Source: Pontibacter sp. Tf4 (GTDB lineage: Bacteria; Bacteroidota; Bacteroidia; Cytophagales; Hymenobacteraceae). Taken from it: 64,000 bases of DNA. Positions 25,141 to 34,181 of the stretch are shown in pieces. Within the stretch, counting starts at the first letter, position 1. Every line of letters begins with the position of its first letter. The notes beneath the pieces are model-generated. The model did not search any database, was not told the origin of the DNA, and saw nothing but the letters and a program-made list of their open reading frames with translations. Position numbers and translations under genes: made by a program. Location of the stretch: positions 248,001 through 312,000 of the forward strand of contig NZ_JACKZC010000002.1 in the NCBI RefSeq assembly GCF_014212495.1, read 5' to 3'.

Positions 25141-25545
25141 ATGGACTTCATTATTAACCTGTTAGTAACAGCAGCCGTGATCCTGATCATGTCGTATGCC
25201 ATGTCGAGCGTGCATGTCAAAAGTTTCTGGACGGCACTATGGGTGGCATTCCTGACTGCTATTTTCACGGCGACAATTGGCTGGCTGTTGGGCGGCCTGC
25301 TGAACCTGGTAACATTTTTCCTGCTGGAAGCTATTGTAGGCCTTATAGTTACGGCGCTGATGTTGAAACTGGTAGACGCGCTGGTAGGGAATTTTAAGCT
25401 TGACGGATTTTTACCAGCCTTGATTATTGCAATTGCTGTAGCCATTGCGCTGGCTATAGTTGGTTGGCTGCGTGGCGACGACAGAGAAGAATACGCGCTT
25501 GAAAAGCCAGTTACTAAAATAGAGCTGGTGCAACAAACCGCGTAA
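25141..25545 (+). CDS. Small four-helix membrane protein, phage-holin-superfamily-IV-like
   Basis: The 134-residue protein has four hydrophobic helices: about residues 5-22, 29-52, 55-78 and 88-109. The family is often annotated as phage holin family; chromosomal members in Bacteroidota are of unknown function. The C-terminal 25 residues are polar and cytosolic or periplasmic. The start context is AAACTATG. A strong terminator follows 22 bp after the stop. No lysis or phage gene is nearby, so a holin role is unlikely. Confidence 0.6.
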   Translation: MDFIINLLVTAAVILIMSYAMSSVHVKSFWTALWVAFLTAIFTATIGWLLGGLLNLVTFFLLEAIVGLIVTALMLKLVDALVGNFKLDGFLPALIIAIAVAIALAIVGWLRGDDREEYALEKPVTKIELVQQTA

Positions 25546-25567
25546 GCAAAGCATTTTAAACTATAGC

Positions 25568-25605
25568 AAAAGCGCCTGTATTATTTTATACAGGCGCTTT
25601 TTTGT
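25568..25605. terminator. Bidirectional rho-independent terminator
   Basis: A perfect 14-bp stem, AAAAGCGCCTGTAT (25568-25581) with ATACAGGCGCTTTT (25588-25601), loop of six and T-run to 25603. It lies between convergent genes and has A-runs on one side and T-runs on the other, so it can end transcription from both. Confidence 0.9.
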
Positions 25606-25614
25606 ATATGAAGT

Positions 25615-25875
25615 CTAAAAATCAAAGAAATCGCTCAGGAACGATTCTTTTTTCTTGTGTGGATGCTTTTTTTCGCGGCCATATTTGTCGTAGCCATAGC
25701 GTTTATAGTCGGCGTCGTAATTTTCGCGTTTGGAATAGTGTTCGCCGGAGCGTTCCATGATCTTTTCAAGTTCGCCACGGTCCAGCCAGATGCCGCGGCA
25801 GCTTGGGCAATAATCGATTTCTACGCCGTTTTTTTCGCTCATAAGCAGCGTTTCGTTGCAGTTAGGGCATTTCAT
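25615..25875 (-). CDS. TFIIB-type zinc-ribbon protein (zf-TFIIB family)
   Basis: The 86-residue protein starts MKCPNCNETLLM, then CPSCRGIWLDRGELEKI; the two CxxC pairs about 20 residues apart form a single zinc ribbon with the typical CRGIWLDxGE continuation. The rest is a charged tail rich in Tyr, Lys and His, ending FLSDFFDF. Proteins of this type are widespread and uncharacterised. It converges on the holin-like gene, sharing the terminator. Confidence 0.85.
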   Translation of the reverse strand: MKCPNCNETLLMSEKNGVEIDYCPSCRGIWLDRGELEKIMERSGEHYSKRENYDADYKRYGYDKYGREKKHPHKKKESFLSDFFDF

Positions 25876-26255
25876 TAGTTTGGGAGTTGATGTGTATTAA
25901 ATATAATCACAAACTATGAAATAGATGCGCAGTATAAGACGTAAGCATTACAGCACACGACAAACAGTAGTTACAGTTACTTCAGACAAACTATAGTTAC
26001 GATACGATGGAGATTGACAATGTATCTATTTAACATAAAGTATATTATCAGTGACACTTATTTAACTCGTATAAATCAGTCTTATAATTTATATTATGTT
26101 AAGTAATGTTTATACGAACCTCAGTAACTATAGCAATCTATACTCACCTGCTCAGTACAACTATAGTATTTGTTGCTTGCAAACTATAGCTGTTAAACTA
26201 TAGCCATAAAAAAGGAAGCCGTTCAGCTTCCTTTTTCAACTATAGGTATTGTACC
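25876..26255. other. Intergenic region with palindrome cluster and terminator
   Basis: This 380-bp AT-rich gap holds six CTATAG cores between about 25989 and 26245: the perfect AACTATAGTT at 25989-25998, others near 26127, 26160, 26185 and 26198, and one just after the terminator near 26240. The terminator of the TPR gene is at 26209-26236. No ORF or RNA gene is seen. Confidence 0.6.
26209..26236 (-). terminator. Rho-independent terminator of the gyrA-TPR operon
   Basis: Stem AAAAAGGAAGC (26209-26219) with GCTTCCTTTTT (26226-26236), loop of six. Read on the minus strand it lies about 20 bp after the TPR gene stop at 26256. Confidence 0.88.
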
Positions 26256-27386
26256 TTATTTCAGTTTCTTGTCCATACGCTCTGCATCAGCAGTACGCTT
26301 CAGTCTTGTATAAACTGACATCAGGTTTTTGATCGTAGACTGGTCATCAGGCTGCAGTTCGTGTGCTTTCTCAAAATATGGCAGCGATGCTTCGAAGTGT
26401 TTCTTAGCCTGTGCTTCCAGCGCTTTACCTTTCTTCTGGTAAGTAGCGTAGTCCATTTTGGCTGCTTTGTTGTTTATGTCTGTGCCTTTGTTGTACTCCA
26501 GTACAGCCAGGTTGTAGTAAGCATCAAAGTTGTTCGGATCTACTTCAATTGCTTTCTGGTAGCTCTTGTAAGCAGCATCCAGGTTGCCCTTTTTCTCCTG
26601 CAGGTTACCTAATACCGCGTAAAGGCTGGCATTTTTCGGATCAGCTGCAATTGCCTTCTCCAGTTTTGCCATGGCTTCATCAGCACGGTTATTTTTCAGG
26701 TAGTAACGCAGTTCTTCCTGCATCAGGTACACACTGCTTGGGTAAGCTTTCAGACCTTCCGTTAAAGCAGCCATCACCTGATCGTCAGATGCTTGTGACT
26801 CCTGCAGTAACTGTACTTTGGTTTTGTAAGCATCCTCGTCAGCTTTGCCGGTCGCGATCATTTTGTCATAAAAATTGATGGCTTTGGCGTAATCTTTCTG
26901 GTTGATGGCAGCATACGCACCATATTTCAGAGCCGTAGTATCACCTGGCTTAATTTTCAGGGCAAGCTCGTAGTTCTTGATGGCTTTATCCCACTCCTGT
27001 GCGTTGTGAGACTCTACTGCCTGGTTAAACACTTGTCCAAAAAGCATATCCAGACGATCTGGAACCTGCTTGCCATACTGGCCATCTTTGCCATCCAGCG
27101 CTACTGTTTTGTCATAAGATTCCAGTACAATTTCCGGTGCATTTTCAGGAGACATTTTGCCATAAACCGGGTGGCCGATCATGTCCTGGTAAATGGTACC
27201 ACGGGTGAACCAGGTCTTTGCTTTGTCCTTGGTTTTATCGTGCGCTATGGCCTTGTCGATCTCAGTCTTTGCTTTATCCAGTGTACCATTTTTCTGGTTC
27301 AGGATGGCACTGTTTACAGCCGAATTCTGAGCGCTCGCTACTGAGATGGTAGCAGCAGCCAGGGCAGTTAAAAGTACTTTTTTCAT
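26256..27386 (-). CDS. Secreted tetratricopeptide-repeat protein downstream of gyrA
   Basis: The 376-residue protein has a clear signal peptide (MKKVLLTALAAATISVASAQ) and several TPR units. Examples are AIKNYELALKIKPGDTTALKYGAYA at about 150-175, the A-x-AxxxxP repeats at about 240-260, and AAYKSYQKAIEVDPNNFDAYYNLA at about 270-295. TPR proteins mediate protein-protein contacts; its partner is unknown. It follows gyrA by 51 bp in the same direction and is probably co-transcribed. No CTATAG occurs in the gene, in contrast with most of its neighbours. Confidence 0.8.
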   Translation of the reverse strand: MKKVLLTALAAATISVASAQNSAVNSAILNQKNGTLDKAKTEIDKAIAHDKTKDKAKTWFTRGTIYQDMIGHPVYGKMSPENAPEIVLESYDKTVALDGKDGQYGKQVPDRLDMLFGQVFNQAVESHNAQEWDKAIKNYELALKIKPGDTTALKYGAYAAINQKDYAKAINFYDKMIATGKADEDAYKTKVQLLQESQASDDQVMAALTEGLKAYPSSVYLMQEELRYYLKNNRADEAMAKLEKAIAADPKNASLYAVLGNLQEKKGNLDAAYKSYQKAIEVDPNNFDAYYNLAVLEYNKGTDINNKAAKMDYATYQKKGKALEAQAKKHFEASLPYFEKAHELQPDDQSTIKNLMSVYTRLKRTADAERMDKKLK

Positions 27387-27437
27387 GCTCGTTTATGAAA
27401 GGTTTGTTGTTAAAACTTACTAAAATTAAATGGTGTG

Positions 27438-29987
27438 TTACGCTTCATCTGTTGTTTCCGGATCGATCATCGTGTCTGGCTGTAACGCTTCTTCAGGGCT
27501 TAGCTCCGATTGCTGCATTACCACCTCCTCTATTTCTTCTTCGTTCTCCATCTCCACTTTCGCAACAGACGAGATCTGGTCCCCTTCGTTCAGCTTTATC
27601 AGCCTCACTCCTTGTGTGGCACGGCCAATTACTCTGATATCTGCTACATGCAGGCGTATCGTGATGCCGGAACGGTTAATGATCATCAGGTCATCCGTAT
27701 CGATAACACCTTTAATGGCTACCAGTTTACCGGTTTTCTCCGTCACGTTCAGGGTCTTCACACCTTTACCGCCACGGTTTGTAATACGGTATTCCTCCAG
27801 CAGCGAGCGTTTGCCAAAACCGTTTTCCGATACAACCAGTAGCTCGGTCTCCGGGTTCTCTACACAAACCATACCAACTACTTTGTCCTCTGGTCCGGCA
27901 AGAGTTACTGCGCGTACACCGGCGGCATTACGGCCCATCGGGCGCACCTGCGTTTCGTTAAAGCGGATAGCTCTCCCCGACTCCAGCGCTATGATGATCT
28001 CGCTGTTTCCGGTTGTCAGCTGCACATCCAGCAGTCTGTCGCCTTCGTTTATAGTTATCGCGTTTATACCGTTTGTTCTTGGGCGCGAGTAAGCTTCCAG
28101 CACCGTCTTTTTGATCGTACCCTGCTCTGTGATAAATACCAGGTTGTGGTTCAGTACGTAATCCTGGTTTTTAAGGTCATGTACGTTCATTACGGCACGC
28201 ACCTTATCTTCACGCTCGATCTGGATCAGGTTCTGGATGGCACGGCCTTTGGCAGTTTTGCTGCCTTCTGGTATTTCATACACTTTCAGCCAGAACACAC
28301 GGCCAAACTCTGTAAAGAACAGCATGTGGTTGTGTGTGCTTGCCACGAACAGGTGCTCGGTAAAGTCACTTTCCTTAGAAGCAGCCACTCCTCTTGATCC
28401 GATACCACCGCGGCTCTGGCTACGGTATTCGCTCAGGGAAGTACGTTTAATGTATCCTTCATGCGAGATCGTGATCACCATGTTCTCTTCCGGGATCATA
28501 TCCTCGTAAGAAATATCGCCGGTGCTGGCTTCAATGCTGGTACGGCGCACGTCTCCGTAACGCTCCTTTATCTCGGCAAGCTCGTCTTTGATGATCTGCA
28601 TACGCAGGCCTTCGTCAGCCAATACGGATGTCAGGTAATCGATCAGTTTCATGATCTCCTGGTATTCTGCCTGAATCTTATCACGCTCCAGACCGGTAAG
28701 GCGCTGCAGACGCATGTCCAGTATAGCGCGTGCCTGTATCTCGGACAGCGCAAAACGCTCCATCAAACCGTTACGGGCAATTTCCGGATCACGGGATGAA
28801 CGGATCAGGTTGATCACTTCATCCAGGTTATCCAGGGCAATCAGTAAGCCTTCCAGGATATGGGCACGCTTGCGGGCTTCATCCAGTTCGTACTGTGTTC
28901 TGCGAACCACCACTTCGTGACGATGCTCCACAAAGTACACGATAAGGTCTTTCAGGTTCAGCGTCATCGGGCGGCCTTTTACCAGGGCCACGTTGTTCAC
29001 GCCAAACGATGATTGCAGCGCCGTATACTTGTACAGGTTATTCAGTACCACGTTCGGGATGGCGTCGCGCTTCAGATCGTACACAATGCGCAGACCATCA
29101 CGGTCAGATTCATCTCTCAGGTCAGAGATTCCTTCAATTTTCTTTTCGTTTATCAGCGCCGCTGTTTTCTCTATGAGCGATGCCTTGTTTACCATGTAAG
29201 GAATCTCGGTAACAATGATCTGCTCTTTACCCGAAGGAGTTGTCTCGAACACCGCACGGCCACGCATCAGCACACGGCCACGGCCGGTCTCAAACGCAGA
29301 TTTTACGCCATCGTAACCATAAATGATACCACCTGTCGGGAAGTCCGGGGCAGTGATGTACTGCATCAGCTCTGCTACCGTAATGTCGCGGTTATCGATG
29401 TAGGCGATGATACCATTGATCACCTCGGTAAGGTTATGCGGCGCCATGTTGGTAGCCATACCTACCGCAATACCCGATGCCCCGTTTACCAGCAGGTTCG
29501 GGAACTTGGCAGGCATTACGCTTGGCTCTTTCAGCGAGTCGTCGAAGTTCGGTACAAAATCAACGGTGTTCTTGTCCAGGTCGTTCAGCAGCTCGTCGGC
29601 AATACGCTTCAGGCGTGCTTCGGTATAACGCATGGCCGCCGGCGAGTCGCCGTCTATCGAGCCGTAGTTCCCCTGGCCATCTACCAGTGGGTAGCGCAAC
29701 GACCATTCCTGGGCCATACGCACCATGGTGTCGTAAACAGAGGAGTCACCGTGCGGGTGGTACTTACCAAGCACCTCTCCTACAATTCTGGCAGATTTTT
29801 TATATGGTTTATTGTACGATACCCCCAGTTCTGACATACCATAAAGCACACGGCGGTGCACAGGCTTTAATCCGTCACGAACATCGGGTAAGGCTCTCGA
29901 AATGATAACAGACATTGAGTAGTCGATATACGCACCGCGCATTTCGTCTTCAATGTTTATTGGTATTATTCTTTCGCCTTCAGTCAT
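27438..29987 (-). CDS. gyrA: DNA gyrase subunit A
   Basis: GyrA is the breakage-reunion subunit that supercoils DNA with GyrB. The 849-residue protein has the catalytic tyrosine Tyr121 ([10 protein letters not shown]) and the quinolone-resistance region [15 protein letters not shown], with Ser82 and Asp86 at the positions of E. coli Ser83 and Asp87, so no common resistance change is present. The C-terminal DNA-wrapping domain begins near 500 and includes the GyrA-box QSRGGIG. The acidic tail (EEEIEEVV) is common. No CTATAG occurs in its 2,550 bp. Confidence 0.97.
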   Translation of the reverse strand: MTEGERIIPINIEDEMRGAYIDYSMSVIISRALPDVRDGLKPVHRRVLYGMSELGVSYNKPYKKSARIVGEVLGKYHPHGDSSVYDTMVRMAQEWSLRYPLVDGQGNYGSIDGDSPAAMRYTEARLKRIADELLNDLDKNTVDFVPNFDDSLKEPSVMPAKFPNLLVNGASGIAVGMATNMAPHNLTEVINGIIAYIDNRDITVAELMQYITAPDFPTGGIIYGYDGVKSAFETGRGRVLMRGRAVFETTPSGKEQIIVTEIPYMVNKASLIEKTAALINEKKIEGISDLRDESDRDGLRIVYDLKRDAIPNVVLNNLYKYTALQSSFGVNNVALVKGRPMTLNLKDLIVYFVEHRHEVVVRRTQYELDEARKRAHILEGLLIALDNLDEVINLIRSSRDPEIARNGLMERFALSEIQARAILDMRLQRLTGLERDKIQAEYQEIMKLIDYLTSVLADEGLRMQIIKDELAEIKERYGDVRRTSIEASTGDISYEDMIPEENMVITISHEGYIKRTSLSEYRSQSRGGIGSRGVAASKESDFTEHLFVASTHNHMLFFTEFGRVFWLKVYEIPEGSKTAKGRAIQNLIQIEREDKVRAVMNVHDLKNQDYVLNHNLVFITEQGTIKKTVLEAYSRPRTNGINAITINEGDRLLDVQLTTGNSEIIIALESGRAIRFNETQVRPMGRNAAGVRAVTLAGPEDKVVGMVCVENPETELLVVSENGFGKRSLLEEYRITNRGGKGVKTLNVTEKTGKLVAIKGVIDTDDLMIINRSGITIRLHVADIRVIGRATQGVRLIKLNEGDQISSVAKVEMENEEEIEEVVMQQSELSPEEALQPDTMIDPETTDEA

Positions 29988-30042
29988 GTTTCAGAGTATA
30001 AAATATTGGTTTCAGTTTAATTGTAATAGTCAGGCAATTTAG

Positions 30043-30050
30043 CAAAAATA
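30043..30050 (-). promoter_or_regulatory. Possible -7 box of gyrA
   Basis: Read on the minus strand: TATTTTTG, a TAnnTTTG match about 56 bp upstream of the gyrA ATG at 29987. No good -33 box is seen, so this is tentative. Confidence 0.35.
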
Positions 30051-30068
30051 GCGTTGAGGCTATATAAG

Positions 30069-30311
30069 CTAACTCTTATTTTTACTCCTGTCCTTCTCGT
30101 TCTTCTTATCCTTGTCCTTTTTAGGTTTTATTTTCTCGCCGTATTTCATGTTCTGTTTTTTCCAGATCGGAACACCACGGTACTCCCCTTCGCCATGCGG
30201 GTGCACCATGCGCACGTTGCACTGCATGATCGGGCAGGCAGGACGACAGGAATAAAAAGTCAGGGTAAAAAGGGTGAGAAATAAGAGAAGTAAGATTCGG
30301 TTCAATGCCAT
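30069..30311 (-). CDS. Small Bacteroidota lipoprotein (80 aa)
   Basis: The product starts with a signal and lipobox (LTFYSC, cysteine at residue 22) and continues with CPIMQCNVRMVHPHGEGEYRG and PIWKKQNMKYGE. Short lipoproteins with this Cys/His-containing core are known to me as hypothetical proteins of Bacteroidota. The tail is a Lys/Asp-rich charged stretch. It is preceded by an in-frame start 22 bp upstream on another frame that I reject. Function unknown. Confidence 0.65.
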   Translation of the reverse strand: MALNRILLLLFLTLFTLTFYSCRPACPIMQCNVRMVHPHGEGEYRGVPIWKKQNMKYGEKIKPKKDKDKKNEKDRSKNKS

Positions 30312-30444
30312 GTTGTTGGGTTTTAGAGAACAACGGACATACGCCGGTTCATCATATCCTTAACATACAAATTTACACTTTTTTGCTCAGAATAACCAGT
30401 ATTTTACCTGTTAATTTACCTCGCTCAAACTATAGTTTTTGCCA

Positions 30445-31227
30445 CTATTGCGGGTGAAAACCATTGATTGTAAAACCACCGTCCACGGCTATAGTCTGGC
30501 CTGTGATATACGCGGCTGCCGGCATACACAGAAAGGCTATAGTTGACGCCACATCGGCAGGCTCTCCTATCTTCCGGGCCGGCGTCCGGCTGATCACATT
30601 TTGGTAAAATTCCTCGTTCTGCAACACGGTTTCGGCAAGGGGTGTGCGTATGTACCAGGGAGCCACAGCATTCACCCGGATGCCGGCTGGAGCCCACTCT
30701 GCGGCAAGGTTACGGGTAAGTTGTGTAAGGGCGGCTTTTGTCATGCCATAGATGCTACCTGTGCGCACATGGGTTAAGCCGGCTACTGACGTTACATGCA
30801 CTATATTTCCCTGTTCAGACTTGGCTAAAAGCGGGTACAGCAACCGGTTCAGCTCAAAAGCCGAGCGCAGGTTGGTGTTCATGATAAAATCATACTCTTC
30901 GGAACTATAGTCTGCCGTTGGTTTGCGGATGTTGGTGCCTACGTTATTGACAAGGATGTCCAGGGCATTCCAGTGCTCTGTTACCCAGCTGCTGAGTTGC
31001 TCGCGTCCGGCCGCAGTGCTCAGGTCGGCTGCAAGCGTATGCAGTTTTTCGCTGGCTATAGTTTGTGTAAGCTGCACCAGGGCTCCGGTGTTACGGGCAA
31101 CGGCCACAACTTCGGCACCCAGGCTTAAAAGCTCTTTAACGGTTGCTTCGCCAATGCCTTTCGAGCCGCCGGTAACTATAGCTTTACGGCCTTCCAGGGT
31201 CCATCTGTTCGTATTCATGTCTTTCAT
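30445..31227 (-). CDS. Short-chain dehydrogenase/reductase
   Basis: The 260-residue SDR has the NAD(P) motif [11 protein letters not shown], the NNVGTN segment, the catalytic Ser and the YxxxK pair ([11 protein letters not shown]), and a C-terminal AVDGGFTI ending, all standard for classical SDRs of the tropinone-reductase-like group. The substrate cannot be inferred. It lies 4 bp after the stop of the upstream membrane-hydrolase gene, so the two form an operon. It contains several CTATAG cores. Confidence 0.88.
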   Translation of the reverse strand: MKDMNTNRWTLEGRKAIVTGGSKGIGEATVKELLSLGAEVVAVARNTGALVQLTQTIASEKLHTLAADLSTAAGREQLSSWVTEHWNALDILVNNVGTNIRKPTADYSSEEYDFIMNTNLRSAFELNRLLYPLLAKSEQGNIVHVTSVAGLTHVRTGSIYGMTKAALTQLTRNLAAEWAPAGIRVNAVAPWYIRTPLAETVLQNEEFYQNVISRTPARKIGEPADVASTIAFLCMPAAAYITGQTIAVDGGFTINGFHPQ

Positions 31228-31231
31228 TAAC

Positions 31232-32245
31232 TTAATTTCCTTTTATGCGCTGCCAGTAATCCTGCAGGTATTCTTTATCTACTTTTGGCCGGTTGTTCAC
31301 TTCTTTAAAACTTAAACTGCCATCCGGGTTGCGCCGAACGTGGTACACAAAAACATAGGCCCCGCCTTCTTCGCGCCAGTCGTCGAATTTACCGAAGCGC
31401 AGGTCGTTTATCAGGATGCCTTTTGCTGCCGGCTGTACTGTGTAATAGCCTTTTGTAATTTCCAGCAGACGCGCCAGCCTTTCGTTTCCTAAATAGGGCT
31501 GCAGCAAATGTTTGTTCTGTAGCTCAAAACTATAGTTTACTTTCTTGTCAGAGTCCAGCAGGGAGTAAAATCCGTTGTAAAAGCCATTCTCCGCTTTGGC
31601 CGTTACTGACCAGAAAATGGTGTTCATGGGAGTTGGCTTGCTGATGTAGGAACTACAGCTGATTTGCTGCTGCCCGAAGTTGTGCTCAAAAACACGATTA
31701 GCCTGTGCCTTGGCATAAAAAGAAAAGAGCAGGTAAGCAGAACTGATAGCCAGGCCTGCGTAATTCCAGTAGCGCCTTATAGGATTCCGGCGGTTGTAGA
31801 ACAGCACTGCTACAGTACAGATCAGGAAAGGCACAGTGTACAGCGGATCAACGACAAAAATGTTGTAGAAGGCCACGCCATAGTTGCTGAATGGCCAGAA
31901 AAGCTGCGTGCCCCAGGTCGTGCAACTATCCAGCAAAGCATGGGTGGTAAAGCCCAGGAAGAACAGCAGTGTCCACTCCTTCCAGGTAGCCTGTTCCTTT
32001 GGGTATAGTTTTGTCAGCAGCCAGCCCAGCAACGGTGATACAACTATAGCAAAAAGGAACGAATGCGTGACAGACCGGTGAAAGCTGAGCTCCCCGACCA
32101 TATCCAGTAGCGGGCTTGCCAGTACATCCAAGTCGGGAATGGTGCCTGCAATAGCGCCCCAGAGCAATGCTTTGTTCCCCAACTTCTTCCCGGCCACCGC
32201 TTCTCCTACCGAGGCACCTAAAACGATCTGCGTAAGTGAATCCAT
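31232..32245 (-). CDS. Membrane-bound metal-dependent hydrolase (YdjM/DUF457 family)
   Basis: The 337-residue protein starts [17 protein letters not shown] and has PDLDV and HRSVTHSF, the conserved Asp and His residues of the membrane-bound YdjM-type hydrolase family. Five or more hydrophobic helices fill residues 5-190; a soluble C-terminal domain follows (about 200-337). Its substrate is unknown, and in other bacteria family members are induced by DNA damage. A perfect AACTATAGTT lies 3 bp upstream of the ATG (32249-32258). It shares an operon with the SDR. Confidence 0.8.
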   Translation of the reverse strand: MDSLTQIVLGASVGEAVAGKKLGNKALLWGAIAGTIPDLDVLASPLLDMVGELSFHRSVTHSFLFAIVVSPLLGWLLTKLYPKEQATWKEWTLLFFLGFTTHALLDSCTTWGTQLFWPFSNYGVAFYNIFVVDPLYTVPFLICTVAVLFYNRRNPIRRYWNYAGLAISSAYLLFSFYAKAQANRVFEHNFGQQQISCSSYISKPTPMNTIFWSVTAKAENGFYNGFYSLLDSDKKVNYSFELQNKHLLQPYLGNERLARLLEITKGYYTVQPAAKGILINDLRFGKFDDWREEGGAYVFVYHVRRNPDGSLSFKEVNNRPKVDKEYLQDYWQRIKGN

Positions 32246-32248
32246 TCA

Positions 32249-32258
32249 AACTATAGTT
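32249..32258. repeat. Perfect AACTATAGTT palindrome at the start of the membrane-hydrolase gene
   Basis: The 10-mer lies 3 bp upstream of the ATG (minus strand), occupying the ribosome-binding position. Confidence 0.85.
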
Positions 32259-32482
32259 TATTAACCAGCTGCAACCCGTAAAGGTATAACGAAAAACAAT
32301 AAAGCCCTACCCCGGTCCTTTTAGGCAGGTATTCGGGATAATCGGTTAGAAACATGGGTAGGTGGTTGCTGCCTCTAAGACATCTTCACCTGTGGAGCCA
32401 TAGAAACTATAGATATCAGAATAAAAGAGAAGTACCGGGAATTTAAAGGTTAGGAAGATCTCTCCACTGTTTCGGCGCTTAT

Positions 32483-32520
32483 AAAAAACAAGGCTGGACC
32501 AGATAAATCCGGACCAGCCT
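32483..32520 (-). terminator. Terminator of the GNAT-like gene
   Basis: On the minus strand AGGCTGG pairs with CCAGCCT around an imperfect 16-base middle, followed by a T-run. It follows the GNAT-like gene that stops at 32546. The remaining stretch 32246-32482 holds one CTATAG core and no gene. Confidence 0.7.
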
Positions 32521-32545
32521 GTATTTGGTTAAGACGTGAAATACG

Positions 32546-33730
32546 CTAAGCCTGTGTATTCTTGGCACCGATGATTGGCATGCGCTTGAACTCTTTAGTT
32601 CTGTCGAAGAGGTAACGGAACGTAGCATGTGTTTTATAAATACGTCCACCGATCTGCTCTACCAGGTGCATCATTTTAGGGTTGAAATCACCGATCCAGT
32701 TCATCTGCAAATCAACATAAGGCATGCTTGGGTTGCTTTGCACCACTTTGCCGGCTTCCACGATCATGGCAGCTTCTACGCCTTTGCTCTGGTGTTCCGG
32801 AGTAATTCCGAACACAATGCCATACATGGTAGTGCAGGCCCCGCGCCACTTATGGAAAAGGAATTTCAGCTTGCCTACCAAATCCATTTTACCGTTCACA
32901 TACTTAAAGAGCATGTTCAGTTCCGGGATGGCGATAAAGAAACCCACCGGATCAGCGCCATAATAGGTAAACCACATCAGGCGCTCATCAATTACGGGCT
33001 TCAGGGTACGCATAATGGTAGCTGCCTGTGCTTCTGTCATGGGTTTAACACCTTCGTGCTTTGCCCAGCCTTTGTTATATACCGTCCGGAAATCTTCTGT
33101 ATACTTTGCCAGGTCTTTGAGATTCAGGTGCTCGAACCTATAGTTGGGATCAGCCAGAATACGCTGGGCTTTTTCGAAGTATTTCTGCGGCAGCGGGTCA
33201 TCTACCATGCGGTAGTAGGTGTACTGCTTAAAGTATAGTCCAAAGCCATAGTTCTCGAACAGGCGCTGGTAATACGGATAATTGTAATGCATGCCATAGT
33301 TAGGCGGATAAAAACCATCTATCAGCAAACCCCACCACTTGTCGCGGTCACCGAAGTTTATCGGACCATCCATGGCTTCCATGCCTCGCTCCTGCAGCCA
33401 GTTCTTGCAGGCATCAAACAACATATTGGCTGCTTGCTGGTCGTCAATGCAGTCAAAAAAGCCCATGCCGCCGGTTGGCTGGTCTCCTCCCCTGGAAGTT
33501 TTAGCATTAATGAAAGCAGCTACCCGACCGATCAGTTTTCCTTTATCATCTTTCAGTACCCACCGGATGGCTTCTCCGTCCCGCAGGAGCCTGTTTCTTT
33601 TAGGGTCAAAAACGCCAAGTACATCTTTATCTAAGGGTCGGATGTAATTTTTGTCTTTCTTATATAGATCGATCTGCACCTGCAGAAATGCATTTTCGAG
33701 CGCAGGAGTGTTTACTTCGATGAGTTGCAT
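32546..33730 (-). CDS. Large GNAT-like protein conserved in Bacteroidota
   Basis: The 394-residue protein carries GNAT-like features (GRVAAFINA, a C-terminal half with GVEAAMIVEAGK) and a central ANPINFGDRDKWWG-type segment. I recognise it as a family of conserved, uncharacterised Bacteroidota proteins annotated as GNAT or hypothetical. It has no signal peptide. It lies alone, followed by a terminator, with the tRNA-Thr pair upstream. The substrate and role are unknown. Confidence 0.65.
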   Translation of the reverse strand: MQLIEVNTPALENAFLQVQIDLYKKDKNYIRPLDKDVLGVFDPKRNRLLRDGEAIRWVLKDDKGKLIGRVAAFINAKTSRGGDQPTGGMGFFDCIDDQQAANMLFDACKNWLQERGMEAMDGPINFGDRDKWWGLLIDGFYPPNYGMHYNYPYYQRLFENYGFGLYFKQYTYYRMVDDPLPQKYFEKAQRILADPNYRFEHLNLKDLAKYTEDFRTVYNKGWAKHEGVKPMTEAQAATIMRTLKPVIDERLMWFTYYGADPVGFFIAIPELNMLFKYVNGKMDLVGKLKFLFHKWRGACTTMYGIVFGITPEHQSKGVEAAMIVEAGKVVQSNPSMPYVDLQMNWIGDFNPKMMHLVEQIGGRIYKTHATFRYLFDRTKEFKRMPIIGAKNTQA

Positions 33731-33811
33731 AGTGTGTTAAACCTTATCAGAAGCAAAATAAAGGATTATACCTGATAAATCATACCCTATAGTTAGGTCA
33801 GGTGCAGAAAC

Positions 33812-33845
33812 AAAAAAGCCTTCAGGTGCAGTACCTAAAGGCTTT
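33812..33845 (-). terminator. Terminator after the first tRNA-Thr
   Basis: Arms at 33815-33827 and 33833-33845 form a 13-bp stem with one mismatch and a 5-base loop. On the minus strand a T-run follows, ending transcription from the tRNA genes. Confidence 0.75.
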
Positions 33846-33852
33846 CGGAGTG

Positions 33853-33925
<73 letters not shown>

Positions 33926-33944
33926 TTGTACTTATGTTTGAATT

Positions 33945-33977
33945 AAAAAGCACATGCAGTACAAACATGTGCTTTTT
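33945..33977. terminator. Hairpin between the two tRNA-Thr genes
   Basis: Stem AAAAAGCACATG (33945-33956) with CATGTGCTTTTT (33966-33977). It could terminate in either direction or act as a processing structure in a dicistronic tRNA precursor. Confidence 0.65.
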
Positions 33978-33983
33978 TGAATG

Positions 33984-34056
<73 letters not shown>

Positions 34057-34090
34057 TTACTCTGGTGTGCCTTAGTGTTCTAAAGCGTTG

Positions 34091-34121
34091 CAAAGGTATG
34101 CCCTATTTTCAAATCTGCAAA
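34091..34121 (-). promoter_or_regulatory. Promoter of the tRNA-Thr genes
   Basis: On the minus strand TTTG (34118-34121), 19 bp, then TACCTTTG (34091-34098): a full match to the Bacteroidota promoter TTTG-N19-TAnnTTTG. It would start transcription near 34084, about 28 bp before the tRNA. Confidence 0.85.
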
Positions 34122-34181
34122 TACCGGTTGCAACTTTTTTTATACTTATACCTTAATGTTTTGAATGTCAGGTATAAAATT

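Noticed and set aside
25141..25545. Phage holin and hence prophage remnant
   Set aside because: No lysis, capsid, integrase or other phage gene nearby; the protein is a four-helix chromosomal membrane protein.
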